Positions 1 to 7,966 of a stretch of DNA of 44,613 nucleotides are shown one piece after another. How positions within the stretch are numbered: the stretch's first letter is position 1; every line of letters starts with the position of its first letter. Origin of the DNA: Pseudomonadota bacterium (lineage in GTDB: Bacteria > Pseudomonadota > Gammaproteobacteria > Magnimaribacterales > D2472); assembly GCA_028344535.1 (NCBI GenBank), contig JAOMBK010000002.1:1-44613 (forward strand), given 5' to 3'. Below the pieces are notes generated by a model, which had not been told where the DNA came from, searched no databases, and saw only the letters and a program-made list of their open reading frames with translations. A program made the position numbers and the translations under genes.

Positions 1-16
1 ATCATTTAATTTTAAC

Positions 17-43
17 AAAAAAAAGAGGGCTTACGCCCTCTTT
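17..43 (-). terminator. Rho-independent terminator of the first TonB receptor
   Basis: A perfect 9-bp stem (AAAGAGGGC at 22-30, GCCCTCTTT at 35-43) with a TTAC loop. Read on the minus strand it is followed by a run of T (17-24 on the plus strand is all A). It lies 17 bases past the stop codon of the receptor gene that ends at 60. Confidence 0.85.
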
Positions 44-59
44 AAATTTTTATTATCTT

Positions 60-2990
60 TTACCAATAATATCCAACTCTAATTCCGTACTGTGTTGGCG
101 CTGAGAAAGATCCACTAGGAACACCTGCCTCAACTCCTCTCCAGTAAGAAATAACCTCGTCAGTTACATTATATGCAAAAGCTTGGGCATACCAGGGGGC
201 ATCACCAGAAGGCTTATAAGTAACAATTAGATCAACCATGCTCCAGCTGCTTCTTTGATCGCCGAAAACATCTGTGCTTTCATTAAAGTATCCTGGAAGA
301 TCAATGAAGCCATATGCGCACCCATCAGCAGCACCAAAATTTGTACAACCATAAGTACCATAACCACCAGCATCATTGATATGCTTATCTGCATTCCAAA
401 TTGTTAGATAATCTTCTGCTTGCCAATGATAATTAATAGATGGAATTAATTGGCCCATAGTACCTAAGTTAAATGTATGCTCGTACTTGATTGTAAAAGC
501 TAAGTTAGGTGAATAAGGTGCTTCGTTACCTTTTAAGTTGACATAATTCTCTGGCACATTTGCTACTGAGGCATCATATCCACTTCTACCTAGATATGCA
601 TCCTGGCCGTAATACCATTGAGTATTGAAATCCTCAGTGACTTCTGTATCCATAGTAGTAATCCAACCACTTACACGTCCACCCTCATATGGCAGGTAGT
701 CAAATTCAATCTCAAGACCTTTCATCTCTTGCTCACCAAAATTTTGCGTGCCCCAGAAGGTTACAACTTGCTCTACTGGATCTAATTGACCAGTGTCAAT
801 GTTGTATTCAGTGGTAGCAACAACATCAAATGGAACATTACCAGTAAATTGTTTGCCATCATAAACTGTGTGGAAATAGTTAGCTGACAGGGAAAGCCTG
901 TTTTCTAAAAATTTACCTTTATAACCCAGTTCAAAAGTTGTAGCTTCTTCTGGACCATATGATGTGTTCACAGATGAACCTGGACCTTCAGGATGAAGGG
1001 TATTAGATGCTCGAACAGCCTCGTCAGCAATACTTCCTGCTTTAAATCCTGTCGCAACATAAGCATATAAAAATGCATTATCTGAAACATCCCAATCTAG
1101 GCCTATTCTCCAGTCAGTTGAATCATATGACTGCGAAGTAGCATTGTTAGCTGTTTGAACCATACAACCAGTTCCGCCAAAATATGGACCGCCGCCATAT
1201 GGACCGCCTTGGGCAGTACAGTTAACACCATTATACAAGCCACCAGCTACATGAAAGTCTGGAGCTAATGCAGCTAAGTTAGGAATGAATAATTGTCTGT
1301 TGCCCCAAATTTCAGTAGATGGATAGCAAGAATTCCAAACGCTACATTCCCAATTCTTTCCGCCAACATCAGATTTTTTATCTTCAGAATGTCTAATACC
1401 AAGTGTTAGGTATAAATCATCTTGAAGCTTCATAGTCGCCTGACCAAATAAAGCTTTTGATTCGATAGTTCTATCTGGCTGGATAAAGATGTTATCGCCA
1501 TTAAAAGTTGCATGGAAAAATGCTTCCATATCATTCTCTTCTTCTAAGTAGAAGGCGCCAACAACCCATGACATGGTATCTGTTGCACCAGTAAACTGAA
1601 CATCAAGAGTTGTTGAGTCAGCCTTATAATCATTGAGCACCATGGCCATTTGCCATTCATTTCTTCCGCCATCGATATCAAATTGAGAGTATTGCTCTAG
1701 TGCTTGTATTCCAAGCTTAGCAACCATTTGATAGTTTCCAAAGTCTTTATTGTAGATAGCTCTGATAGACTCAATACTTAGATCATTAACACCAGGAACA
1801 TTAACAAAAGCAGTATATTCACTGCTGCCTGCACCTAGAATATCTGCACAAGTATTGGCTGGTTTTGATGGAGCGCCACCAAAAGTTCTACCAGTTCTAT
1901 TTTTTATCATGTCGCAATCAAATCCATTCATCCAACCTGCGCCATCATCTTGGAAGACTTCATATTGAATGTTCAGATCGCTGGTATCGTCGATAACTAA
2001 TAATGCACTAATTCTGTAAGCATGATTATCTACATTGTTATAAAAAGTTGATGGATCAGCAGGAATGGCCTTGTATGCAGATGCATACTGGTATCCTGGA
2101 TCAAATCCAGGTGCAGCATCGTCTGCTCGCTCAGGGTTGTTACATCCCAAAAACCAAGCATATGCAGAGTTACCGCGTCTTTGTCCGCAAGTATCAACTG
2201 CTGAAGCTTGACTTAAAACATTATCAGGCAACCATCTATGATCAATGCCGTTAGGATCATAGTAACCATCTAAATATGAATCCTTTGATTGATCTGAAAA
2301 AGCTAAACGAATAGCAAAATTTTCTGTTAATGGAAGGTTGTAATGGCCTTGCACACCTCTTTCTTCAAAACGCCCAGCATTTACTGTAATAGAGCCGCCT
2401 TGAACTTCAAGATTAGGCTTTGCAGTAATAATATTTAGAGAGCCAGCAATAGAGTTTCTTCCAAATAAAGTTCCTTGTGGGCCTCTGGCAAGTTCAGCTC
2501 TCTCGAGATCAAACATTAGCGCTTGTGCACCTTGAGGTCTTGATTGATACAATCCATCAACATGAACGCCTACTGCAGGATCACCAACCTCAGTAACATT
2601 ATTTGATCTAATGCCTCTTAAAGTAATTATTGGAGCATTTGTATCAGAGTTTTGTATTGCAAGGCCTGGAAGAGAATAGCTAAGGTCTTTAATATTCGTA
2701 ATACCAAAACGTGTTAACTCTTCTTGAGTTACGGCTGAAATAGCTAATGGAGTTTCCATAATGCTAGTTTCACGTCTAGTAGCTGTGACTATGACATCTT
2801 CAATTCCTTGAGAATCAGAGTATGAGCTTGATGTTTCATATTCAGCGACCTCAACAGATCTTTCCTGAACCTGAGCGGAGTTATTAGATGATGGTTTTTG
2901 GTCAGCAGAATCAGCATCCATAGGAACAATAGGATTATCTGCCATTACCATAAGTGGCAATACCAACAAGGATAGTTTAATAAGTTTCAT
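60..2990 (-). CDS. TonB-dependent outer-membrane receptor
   Basis: Outer-membrane beta-barrel receptor that takes up a scarce or large substrate using TonB energy; the substrate is unknown. The protein starts MKLIKLSLLVLPLMVMA, a clean Sec signal peptide. A TonB-box-like stretch (IEDVIVTATRRE) comes about 60 residues later, then a plug domain with RGPQGTLFGRNSIAG, then a long barrel ending in an aromatic residue (GYYW), as outer-membrane proteins do. A reading frame 10 codons longer exists, but the ATG at 2990 is preferred: it has GGGGA just upstream, it begins the signal peptide, and the longer start would sit at the predicted transcription start of the 3027-3054 promoter. At 976 residues it is typical of the large catechol/sugar-type receptors. 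It is monocistronic, with a terminator directly behind it. Family is certain; ligand is not. Confidence 0.95.
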   Translation of the reverse strand: MKLIKLSLLVLPLMVMADNPIVPMDADSADQKPSSNNSAQVQERSVEVAEYETSSSYSDSQGIEDVIVTATRRETSIMETPLAISAVTQEELTRFGITNIKDLSYSLPGLAIQNSDTNAPIITLRGIRSNNVTEVGDPAVGVHVDGLYQSRPQGAQALMFDLERAELARGPQGTLFGRNSIAGSLNIITAKPNLEVQGGSITVNAGRFEERGVQGHYNLPLTENFAIRLAFSDQSKDSYLDGYYDPNGIDHRWLPDNVLSQASAVDTCGQRRGNSAYAWFLGCNNPERADDAAPGFDPGYQYASAYKAIPADPSTFYNNVDNHAYRISALLVIDDTSDLNIQYEVFQDDGAGWMNGFDCDMIKNRTGRTFGGAPSKPANTCADILGAGSSEYTAFVNVPGVNDLSIESIRAIYNKDFGNYQMVAKLGIQALEQYSQFDIDGGRNEWQMAMVLNDYKADSTTLDVQFTGATDTMSWVVGAFYLEEENDMEAFFHATFNGDNIFIQPDRTIESKALFGQATMKLQDDLYLTLGIRHSEDKKSDVGGKNWECSVWNSCYPSTEIWGNRQLFIPNLAALAPDFHVAGGLYNGVNCTAQGGPYGGGPYFGGTGCMVQTANNATSQSYDSTDWRIGLDWDVSDNAFLYAYVATGFKAGSIADEAVRASNTLHPEGPGSSVNTSYGPEEATTFELGYKGKFLENRLSLSANYFHTVYDGKQFTGNVPFDVVATTEYNIDTGQLDPVEQVVTFWGTQNFGEQEMKGLEIEFDYLPYEGGRVSGWITTMDTEVTEDFNTQWYYGQDAYLGRSGYDASVANVPENYVNLKGNEAPYSPNLAFTIKYEHTFNLGTMGQLIPSINYHWQAEDYLTIWNADKHINDAGGYGTYGCTNFGAADGCAYGFIDLPGYFNESTDVFGDQRSSWSMVDLIVTYKPSGDAPWYAQAFAYNVTDEVISYWRGVEAGVPSGSFSAPTQYGIRVGYYW

Positions 2991-3026
2991 TATTTTCCCC
3001 AATAATTTAGATGTATACACTTTAGG

Positions 3027-3054
3027 ATTATCAATAAATTGACAAGGTTGTCAA
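3027..3054 (-). promoter_or_regulatory. sigma70-type promoter of the first TonB receptor
   Basis: On the minus strand a perfect -35 TTGACA (3054-3049) and a -10 GATAAT (3032-3027) are 16 bases apart. Transcription would start near 3020, about 30 bases before the chosen ATG. The -35 is one half of an inverted repeat, TTGACA-AGGT-TGTCAA (3039-3054), so a regulator could bind over it. Confidence 0.65.
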
Positions 3055-3139
3055 GTGTTACATAATCTTCTTTGAAATGGGTTTAAAACACACCTAATTT
3101 CGGTTTTTTGAATTTATTTTGAAAGATTTAATTAGAATG

Positions 3140-3168
3140 AAAAAGAGAGGCTGGAAGCCTCTCTTTTT
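3140..3168. terminator. Rho-independent terminator behind the exported methyltransferase gene
   Basis: A 13-bp stem, AAAAAGAGAGGCT / AGCCTCTCTTTTT, with a GGA loop. A- and T-runs on both sides mean it could work in both directions. It lies about 30 bases after the minus-strand gene ending at 3197 and upstream of the first TonB receptor, so it isolates the two units. Confidence 0.85.
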
Positions 3169-3196
3169 AAAGTTTACTGGGTATGAAGCTGTCTAT

Positions 3197-4003
3197 TTAT
3201 TTCTTAAATAGCAATGTCATTCTGTCTGATTCTCCTATTTCTGAATATTTTTCTCTATCTTGATCCTTTAAACGAAAAGATGGTGGAAGAGTCCAAACTC
3301 CTTTTGGATGATCTGCAGTATCCTTTGGATTAGAATTAATCTCTGAAGTTGCAACCAAAGTAAATCCAACTGCTAATGCTGTTTCTATAGCGAGAGATTG
3401 AGAAACATAGCCACTTGTTTTCATAAACTCCATAGTTGATCCCTCAGGAGCTCTATGCTCAACAACTCCAAAGTGCCCGCCAACTTTTAAAGAATTGAAT
3501 GCTTTTTGCATTATGGCCTTCATAGCATCTTGGCCTAACCAATTATGTAAATTTCTAAATGTAACAACCAAGTCTTGCGTTGCGGGCTTGGTAAATGGCT
3601 TCGTTGGAGGAACATCAACAGTAATCACCTCCACTCCCATAAATAAAGGATTGGACTTAACCTTCTCGTCATAAGAATTTCTTGAACGCTTATAATAACC
3701 TCCTGCCTCAGGATTATGGTGCGTAACAGAGAGCTTGCCTGCAGGTTGTAGATATGGAGCTAATATCTCAGTGTACCAACCTCCTCCAGCAGATAATTCT
3801 AATACATGCATCGTGGGTTTGATTTGAAAAAATGAAAGTGTCTCGTAAGGATTTCTAGAATCATCTCTTGCAGAGTATTTAGAATTTCTATCAGAATTAT
3901 TTACTGCATCAAGCAAAGCATCTTCGTGATGAGCGGCTTCTATATTTCCTATAAAACTAACAACAAAAATGAGCAGGCCTAAAGTGTGATAAATATTTTT
4001 CAT
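3197..4003 (-). CDS. Exported class I SAM-methyltransferase-like protein (COG4798 type)
   Basis: The 268-residue protein begins with a hydrophobic signal peptide (roughly residues 1-23, ending IEAAHH) and continues with a Rossmann methyltransferase fold. Motif I reads VLELSAGGGWYTEIL, and a further conserved stretch reads LVVTFRNLHNW. The region around SKYSARDDSRNPYETLSFF matches what I recall of the 'predicted methyltransferase' family COG4798, which is often exported. Substrate is unknown, and it is unclear how SAM would be available outside the cytoplasm, so it may bind another ligand. The gene is divergent from the DoxX gene, with only 61 bases between start codons, and ends at a strong terminator. 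Fold is confident; function is not. Confidence 0.8.
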   Translation of the reverse strand: MKNIYHTLGLLIFVVSFIGNIEAAHHEDALLDAVNNSDRNSKYSARDDSRNPYETLSFFQIKPTMHVLELSAGGGWYTEILAPYLQPAGKLSVTHHNPEAGGYYKRSRNSYDEKVKSNPLFMGVEVITVDVPPTKPFTKPATQDLVVTFRNLHNWLGQDAMKAIMQKAFNSLKVGGHFGVVEHRAPEGSTMEFMKTSGYVSQSLAIETALAVGFTLVATSEINSNPKDTADHPKGVWTLPPSFRLKDQDREKYSEIGESDRMTLLFKK

Positions 4004-4064
4004 GTCAATCTCCTATTTTTATATTAATGTTAGTCTAGTATTAAAACTAATAACAGGACATCAA

Positions 4065-4454
4065 ATGGAATGGTTAAAAAAACTAGACAATTTATTTTTT
4101 ATTACGGGGAGATCCCTGCTCGGATTATATTTTATAGGCCCGGGATTGAGCAAAGTTTTTGATTTTGCATCTACGCTTGCATTAATGAGAATGAAAGGTG
4201 TTCCATTCAGCTTATTTCTTCTACCTATAACTATTGCCATTCAGTTGCTTGGTGGTATTTTTCTAATTCTAGGAAAAAACTTAAGATTGACAGCGTTCAT
4301 GCTATTTGGTTTAACCATTTTTATAAATGTCTTTATCCACAATTTTTGGGCACTCAATGGCGATCCATCGCAAGCACATGAAATACAAAATTTTGTGAAA
4401 AACTTGGCTATTGCTGCAGGCTTACTGGTGCTGGCAACTAAAGATAAAAACTAA
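4065..4454 (+). CDS. DoxX-family membrane protein
   Basis: A small integral membrane protein of about 129 residues with four hydrophobic segments. The signature region (ITGRSLLGLYFIGPGLSK) near the N terminus, and the later LPITIAIQLLGGIFLILGK, are typical of DoxX/DoxD-like proteins. Some family members act with thiol or quinone redox partners; no specific role can be given here. A frame extending back to 4002 exists, but the ATG at 4065 is preferred because AGGA sits 6 bases upstream and the longer N terminus adds a non-conserved stretch running back into the divergent gene's start. The 3' end overlaps the convergent small membrane protein gene by 17 bases. Confidence 0.85.
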   Translation: MEWLKKLDNLFFITGRSLLGLYFIGPGLSKVFDFASTLALMRMKGVPFSLFLLPITIAIQLLGGIFLILGKNLRLTAFMLFGLTIFINVFIHNFWALNGDPSQAHEIQNFVKNLAIAAGLLVLATKDKN

Positions 4455-4713
4455 TAGTTTGAACAACCCCGATAAATCCTAGCCAGCCAACATAAGACAA
4501 TCGTGCAATAGAAGTATTTTGATGATTCCAAACTCCGAGAGCACCAAAAGCTCCGCAAGCTCCAAGAGGTGGAATCCAAAATCCAACCAAGCCTAAAAAA
4601 CCTAGCAGGCCCAATAATCTAATTGGGCCGCCAGATTGACTTGGGTGAACTTTATTAAGAAGACCTGTTAAACCGATAAGACCGAATAATCCAACCAGCC
4701 CCAGGTAACTCAT
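4438..4713 (-). CDS. Glycine/leucine-rich small membrane protein, unknown function
   Basis: A 91-residue protein built largely of short Gly-Leu/Phe steps (LGLVGLFGLIGLTGL at the start, LLGLLGFLGLVGF in the middle, GACGAFGALG after it). This gives two or three tightly packing, glycine-zipper-like membrane segments split by a polar stretch (NKVHPSQSGG). It recalls the low-complexity Gly-Leu-Phe repeats of DUF3796-type small proteins, but I do not claim homology. It starts 3 bases after the stop of the upstream RRM gene, so the two are probably co-transcribed. No strong ribosome-binding site is visible, which fits translational coupling. It could be a chance reading frame, but composition and packing argue that it is real. 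Confidence 0.6.
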   Translation of the reverse strand: MSYLGLVGLFGLIGLTGLLNKVHPSQSGGPIRLLGLLGFLGLVGFWIPPLGACGAFGALGVWNHQNTSIARLSYVGWLGFIGVVQTISFYL

Positions 4714-4716
4714 AGA

Positions 4717-4956
4717 TTAATCTCTAGGACGAGACTCGTTGACGACTAATTTTCTGCCCTCAACTTCAGCATCATTTAATGCTTGAATGGCATTTTCACC
4801 GCCATCAGACATTTCAACAAAACCGAACCCACGGGAGCGATTAGTTTGACGATCAGTGATGACTTTGGCTGAGGTAACTGTGCCGTGCTCAGCAAAAACT
4901 TGCTCAAGACTTGCATCATCAATACTCCAAGGGAGATTTCCAACATAAATATTCAT
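4717..4956 (-). CDS. Single-RRM RNA-binding protein
   Basis: A 79-residue protein that is almost exactly one RNA recognition motif. RNP2 is IYVGNL (residues 3-8) and RNP1 is RGFGFVEM (about 42-49), each with the aromatic residues that stack on RNA bases. Stand-alone RRM proteins of this size are known in cyanobacteria and many proteobacteria, where several are cold-induced or bind mRNA. The start is supported by AAGGAA about 5 bases upstream. It is the first gene of a probable two-gene unit with the glycine/leucine-rich membrane protein. Unlike many cyanobacterial Rbp proteins, there is no glycine-rich tail; the protein ends SRPRD. Confidence 0.92.
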   Translation of the reverse strand: MNIYVGNLPWSIDDASLEQVFAEHGTVTSAKVITDRQTNRSRGFGFVEMSDGGENAIQALNDAEVEGRKLVVNESRPRD

Positions 4957-5023
4957 AAAATTCCTTCTTAATGAAAAACAAAAAACGAAGTGTACAGCAT
5001 TTTTCTAGATAAAACTTAATATA

Positions 5024-5953
5024 TTAAACATTTAAGAACTCAGTAGTTTCTTGTCCAAACTCAGACCACCACTCCATCCCCATCAGATGAATGCGCTCCA
5101 GGTTTACATCCGAAGTATCATCCATTCTTCTATTAACCAAGCCTGTTGGTGAATTAACCCTAAGATAGTTTTCACCCATTAAATCGCCTGCTATTTCATC
5201 AAACATACTTGATTCGAGCATAATGCCTAAAATATCATGACGAAACCAATTCAAAGCTCCCCACTTAGAAGAGTTATAGCCATTGATTTTTCTTCTATTA
5301 ATACCGGCTCCAATACTAAAAACTTTTATCTCACATCCTGGAAAAATTTTCTTAGCTTCTGAATATCCAAGCAAAGATGGATTGTTAGCAACAATACCTC
5401 CATCTATCAGCCAAGTTCCGTCATCAATTTCTTGAGTGGAATAATAAATAGGCGCAGCACTGGTTGCGCTTGCTGCACTAACCATTTTTATTCCAGGTGA
5501 ACTATATGAACTTAGTAAACGAGGTTTTCTATTTTCAACATCATAGGCTAAAACTGCAACTGGTTTTTTGGCCTCACCAAGAGATTGATCTTTAAAATAT
5601 TCTAATAGTAATTCTCGCTTGCCCTTACCATCATATTTTGGCTTTGTTTGTAAAAAAGAAGCGTTATCCCAGAATGATTTAGACATGGTTTTGGCTAGAT
5701 TTTCTTTTGACCAAAAGTTTTCTAATTCAAAACAACCGGCCTCCAACCCTGCAATATTCAAAGCATTTATTCCGCCAGCGCTGGTACCAATAAAAAAATC
5801 AAAAATATCAAAAATTTTTTTTCCTGAAGCAATTTCTAATTGTTTAAGAAAAACCACTGCAGCAATTGCCCTTACTCCTCCTCCATCGAAGGATAAAACC
5901 AGCTTTGTTTTTTTGGAGGGAGTGAGATATTTAAAAAAACGACGAATATCCAA
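5024..5953 (-). CDS. Patatin-like phospholipase
   Basis: Predicted lipid acyl hydrolase of the patatin family with a Ser-Asp dyad. The oxyanion loop is DGGGVRA (residues 23-29). The nucleophile is Ser58 in GTSAG. The catalytic Asp184 is in DGG, followed by VANNP. At 309 residues it matches cytosolic single-domain bacterial patatins. There is no signal peptide, so it probably acts inside the cell or at the inner face of the membrane. The start codon is TTG at 5953; no ATG occurs before the catalytic loop, and GGGAG lies about 10 bases upstream inside the end of the nuclease gene. It is the last gene of a four-gene operon, 3 bases behind the S1/P1 nuclease. The CapV effectors of anti-phage CBASS systems belong to this family, but no cyclase gene is nearby, so a lipid-turnover role is more likely. 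Confidence 0.9.
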   Translation of the reverse strand: MDIRRFFKYLTPSKKTKLVLSFDGGGVRAIAAVVFLKQLEIASGKKIFDIFDFFIGTSAGGINALNIAGLEAGCFELENFWSKENLAKTMSKSFWDNASFLQTKPKYDGKGKRELLLEYFKDQSLGEAKKPVAVLAYDVENRKPRLLSSYSSPGIKMVSAASATSAAPIYYSTQEIDDGTWLIDGGIVANNPSLLGYSEAKKIFPGCEIKVFSIGAGINRRKINGYNSSKWGALNWFRHDILGIMLESSMFDEIAGDLMGENYLRVNSPTGLVNRRMDDTSDVNLERIHLMGMEWWSEFGQETTEFLNV

Positions 5954-5956
5954 TGA

Positions 5957-6751
5957 TCAATTACTCCCTAGATGCATCCTATTTAAAGTTTGACTTAGTC
6001 TAATTGCCCCAAGAGCAATCCTCTCTTGAACAATTTCAAAATGACTTTCCATGTATTCATTCGTAACAACTTTTAATTCATTATTGCGATAACCAACTGA
6101 TGGCAGCATTGCAATATCTCGACTTTCTTGAGCCCATGCTTCAAATTCTTCAGGATGGGAGTTGTGCAAAAGTTTATTTATTTTTTTAGAAACATTCATC
6201 AATAGATACCCTTCGCCAAACAAGGAGTCCATATGTTCGATAATTTGCCCATCCCATACACTATGCATATTGGTTAAGCTGCCATCAGAAAATTCAAGTT
6301 TGTGATCATTCCCCCCTCTGTCTTCTGGGTAACCTACATGCATCGGTTGGTGGATATCGCCAACAAAATGACCTATAAACCAAAGAGCCTCGGCCCTTAA
6401 AAGAAATGATTCAGAGCTATTGTTTAAAATTTTCATTTGCTCATGGAAAGCAGCAATCAAACATCCATTTTCTGGACATGAAGTTTTGTATGTGTCTTGT
6501 TCTGAATCAGGAAGATTAATGTAATGCCAAGACCTTGTATCTTTTCTGTCATCATTTTTAATCCAATCAGCCCAAAGGCATGCAATGCCAAATGATCCGT
6601 GCTCTTTAATGAGAGGATCTAAAAATTTCTTTGTTGGCGCTGTTAATAACTTATAGGCCTCATCACACACCATGCTATGAGCCTTGTCCCACCATGCATC
6701 CACATTAAATGAAAAAACAATCAACAGCGCTAAAGAAAGGTTTTTAATCAT
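5957..6751 (-). CDS. Secreted S1/P1-type zinc nuclease
   Basis: Exported zinc-dependent single-strand nuclease/3'-nucleotidase of the S1/P1 family, related in fold to zinc phospholipase C. The signal peptide (residues 1-19, ending NVDA) leaves Trp20 as the mature N terminus, as the family requires for zinc binding. All nine expected zinc ligands are visible: Trp20, His25, Asp62 (ADW), His76 (WHYINLP), His128 and Asp132 (HFVGD), His138, His163 and Asp167 (HSVWDG). At 264 residues it is close to the usual length. It probably releases nucleosides and phosphate from external or periplasmic nucleic acid. The gene starts 2 bases after the serine-hydrolase stop and ends 3 bases before the patatin start, so it is firmly inside an operon. 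Confidence 0.93.
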   Translation of the reverse strand: MIKNLSLALLIVFSFNVDAWWDKAHSMVCDEAYKLLTAPTKKFLDPLIKEHGSFGIACLWADWIKNDDRKDTRSWHYINLPDSEQDTYKTSCPENGCLIAAFHEQMKILNNSSESFLLRAEALWFIGHFVGDIHQPMHVGYPEDRGGNDHKLEFSDGSLTNMHSVWDGQIIEHMDSLFGEGYLLMNVSKKINKLLHNSHPEEFEAWAQESRDIAMLPSVGYRNNELKVVTNEYMESHFEIVQERIALGAIRLSQTLNRMHLGSN

Positions 6752-6753
6752 GC

Positions 6754-7959
6754 TTAAAGCGTTGCGGCTACTTTTTTAGCAATTGCTCGAAACATAGCTA
6801 CATGAGCATCTTTAGAGTATTGTCGCTCTTGATTAAATTTATAGTTTGATGAAGTTTTGGCAATCACAACATTGGTAATTGGATCAATATATATGTACTG
6901 ATTATAAATCCCAGCCGCTAAATAGTCAGAGGCTGGAAAGCCAGGAACCCACCATTGATAGCCATAACCCCAAGTACTTGAAGACAAATCATTTTCACCG
7001 GGTTGAAGATGAGGTTCATCTAGCTTATGAGATGCATGGACCCAATCTGCTGGCACAATCTGTTCGTTATTCCATGTACCATTATTTAGGTAGAGCTGAC
7101 CAAATTTTGCATAATCACGTAAAGTAGCATTTAAACCACCAAGAGCCCAAGCCGCTCCTGTATCATCTACCATATAGTAGGCATCATGTTCCATACCTAT
7201 TTTTGTCCAAATTTTATCTTCAAGATTTTTTGCAACAGTTTCGCCAGTAACTTCCTCAAGCAGCATTGCTAGCATTTGAGTATCAATGCTTACATAGTGA
7301 TTAAAAGTACCTGGCTGTTTTCCATTTTTTAAATTTTTAGCAAAATCTCTCATGGAAGTACCTTGCGCTAAAGCTCGAGCAAATTTATTTATGTCTGAGT
7401 TGTAATCAGCATAATCCTCATTAAATATAATTCCAGATGACATTTGTAAAATGTCTTTTATCGGCACATTCGCATACCCCGTTCCATTAAAATCTTTTAG
7501 ATACTTTGTAATGGGATCATTAAGGTCATCGATAAGATCATCATGATAAGCAATTCCAATTAAGGCTGAGAGAAATGACTTGGCAACAGACCAAGAAATA
7601 TGGGGTTGATCTTTTGAATTGCCTTGCCAATAATTTTCATAAAGCAAGGTCCCTTCATGCAAAACTATCAAACCATCTGTTTTAAAGTAATCCAAAGCAT
7701 CAGCAAAATCATGATCCTTGCCATCCATTGCATAAGATAAGGGAAGCTCAAAGGCCTTAGTTTGAAATAGATGAGGTTTTCCTGAGGACTTTATAGGTGT
7801 GGTTGGAAAAACCTTATTCATGTTTATAAAATTTTTTACAATCTTATCTTCATCAAATAAGTGAACGACATTGTAAACCCTTATGGCTTTGGGGATGTAT
7901 ATAACGGCAGCAAAAAAAACAGCTACAAAGATTCCAATTAAAATTTTATTCAGCATCAT
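6754..7959 (-). CDS. Serine hydrolase of the beta-lactamase/6-aminohexanoate-dimer hydrolase type
   Basis: Predicted membrane-anchored serine esterase or amidase of the class C beta-lactamase-like superfamily. One N-terminal transmembrane segment (KILIGIFVAVFFAAVIYI) places the catalytic domain in the periplasm. The SxxK motif is SVAK in ISWSVAKSF, and the second motif is YVS, about 100 residues later. The third motif is the divergent AAGIYNQYIYI rather than the KTG of penicillin-binding proteins, as in EstB/NylB-like hydrolases. A 417-codon frame is possible, but the paired ATGs at 7959/7956 are preferred: GGAG lies 4-7 bases upstream and overlaps the stop region of the SDR gene 7 bases away. 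The substrate (ester, amide or lactone) cannot be told. Confidence 0.88.
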   Translation of the reverse strand: MMLNKILIGIFVAVFFAAVIYIPKAIRVYNVVHLFDEDKIVKNFINMNKVFPTTPIKSSGKPHLFQTKAFELPLSYAMDGKDHDFADALDYFKTDGLIVLHEGTLLYENYWQGNSKDQPHISWSVAKSFLSALIGIAYHDDLIDDLNDPITKYLKDFNGTGYANVPIKDILQMSSGIIFNEDYADYNSDINKFARALAQGTSMRDFAKNLKNGKQPGTFNHYVSIDTQMLAMLLEEVTGETVAKNLEDKIWTKIGMEHDAYYMVDDTGAAWALGGLNATLRDYAKFGQLYLNNGTWNNEQIVPADWVHASHKLDEPHLQPGENDLSSSTWGYGYQWWVPGFPASDYLAAGIYNQYIYIDPITNVVIAKTSSNYKFNQERQYSKDAHVAMFRAIAKKVAATL

Positions 7960-7966
7960 GGATCTC

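Noticed and set aside
2991..3020. Ten extra codons at the N terminus of the first TonB receptor
   Set aside because: They precede the signal peptide, have no ribosome-binding site and begin at the predicted transcription start.
5619..5993. A 124-codon plus-strand frame opposite the patatin gene
   Set aside because: It is antisense to conserved catalytic motifs, has no recognisable domain, and its codons mirror the real gene.
5024..6751. Patatin lipase next to a nuclease as an anti-phage (CBASS-like) module
   Set aside because: No nucleotide cyclase, sensor or ubiquitin-like partner is nearby, and the nuclease carries a clear signal peptide, so it acts outside the cytoplasm.
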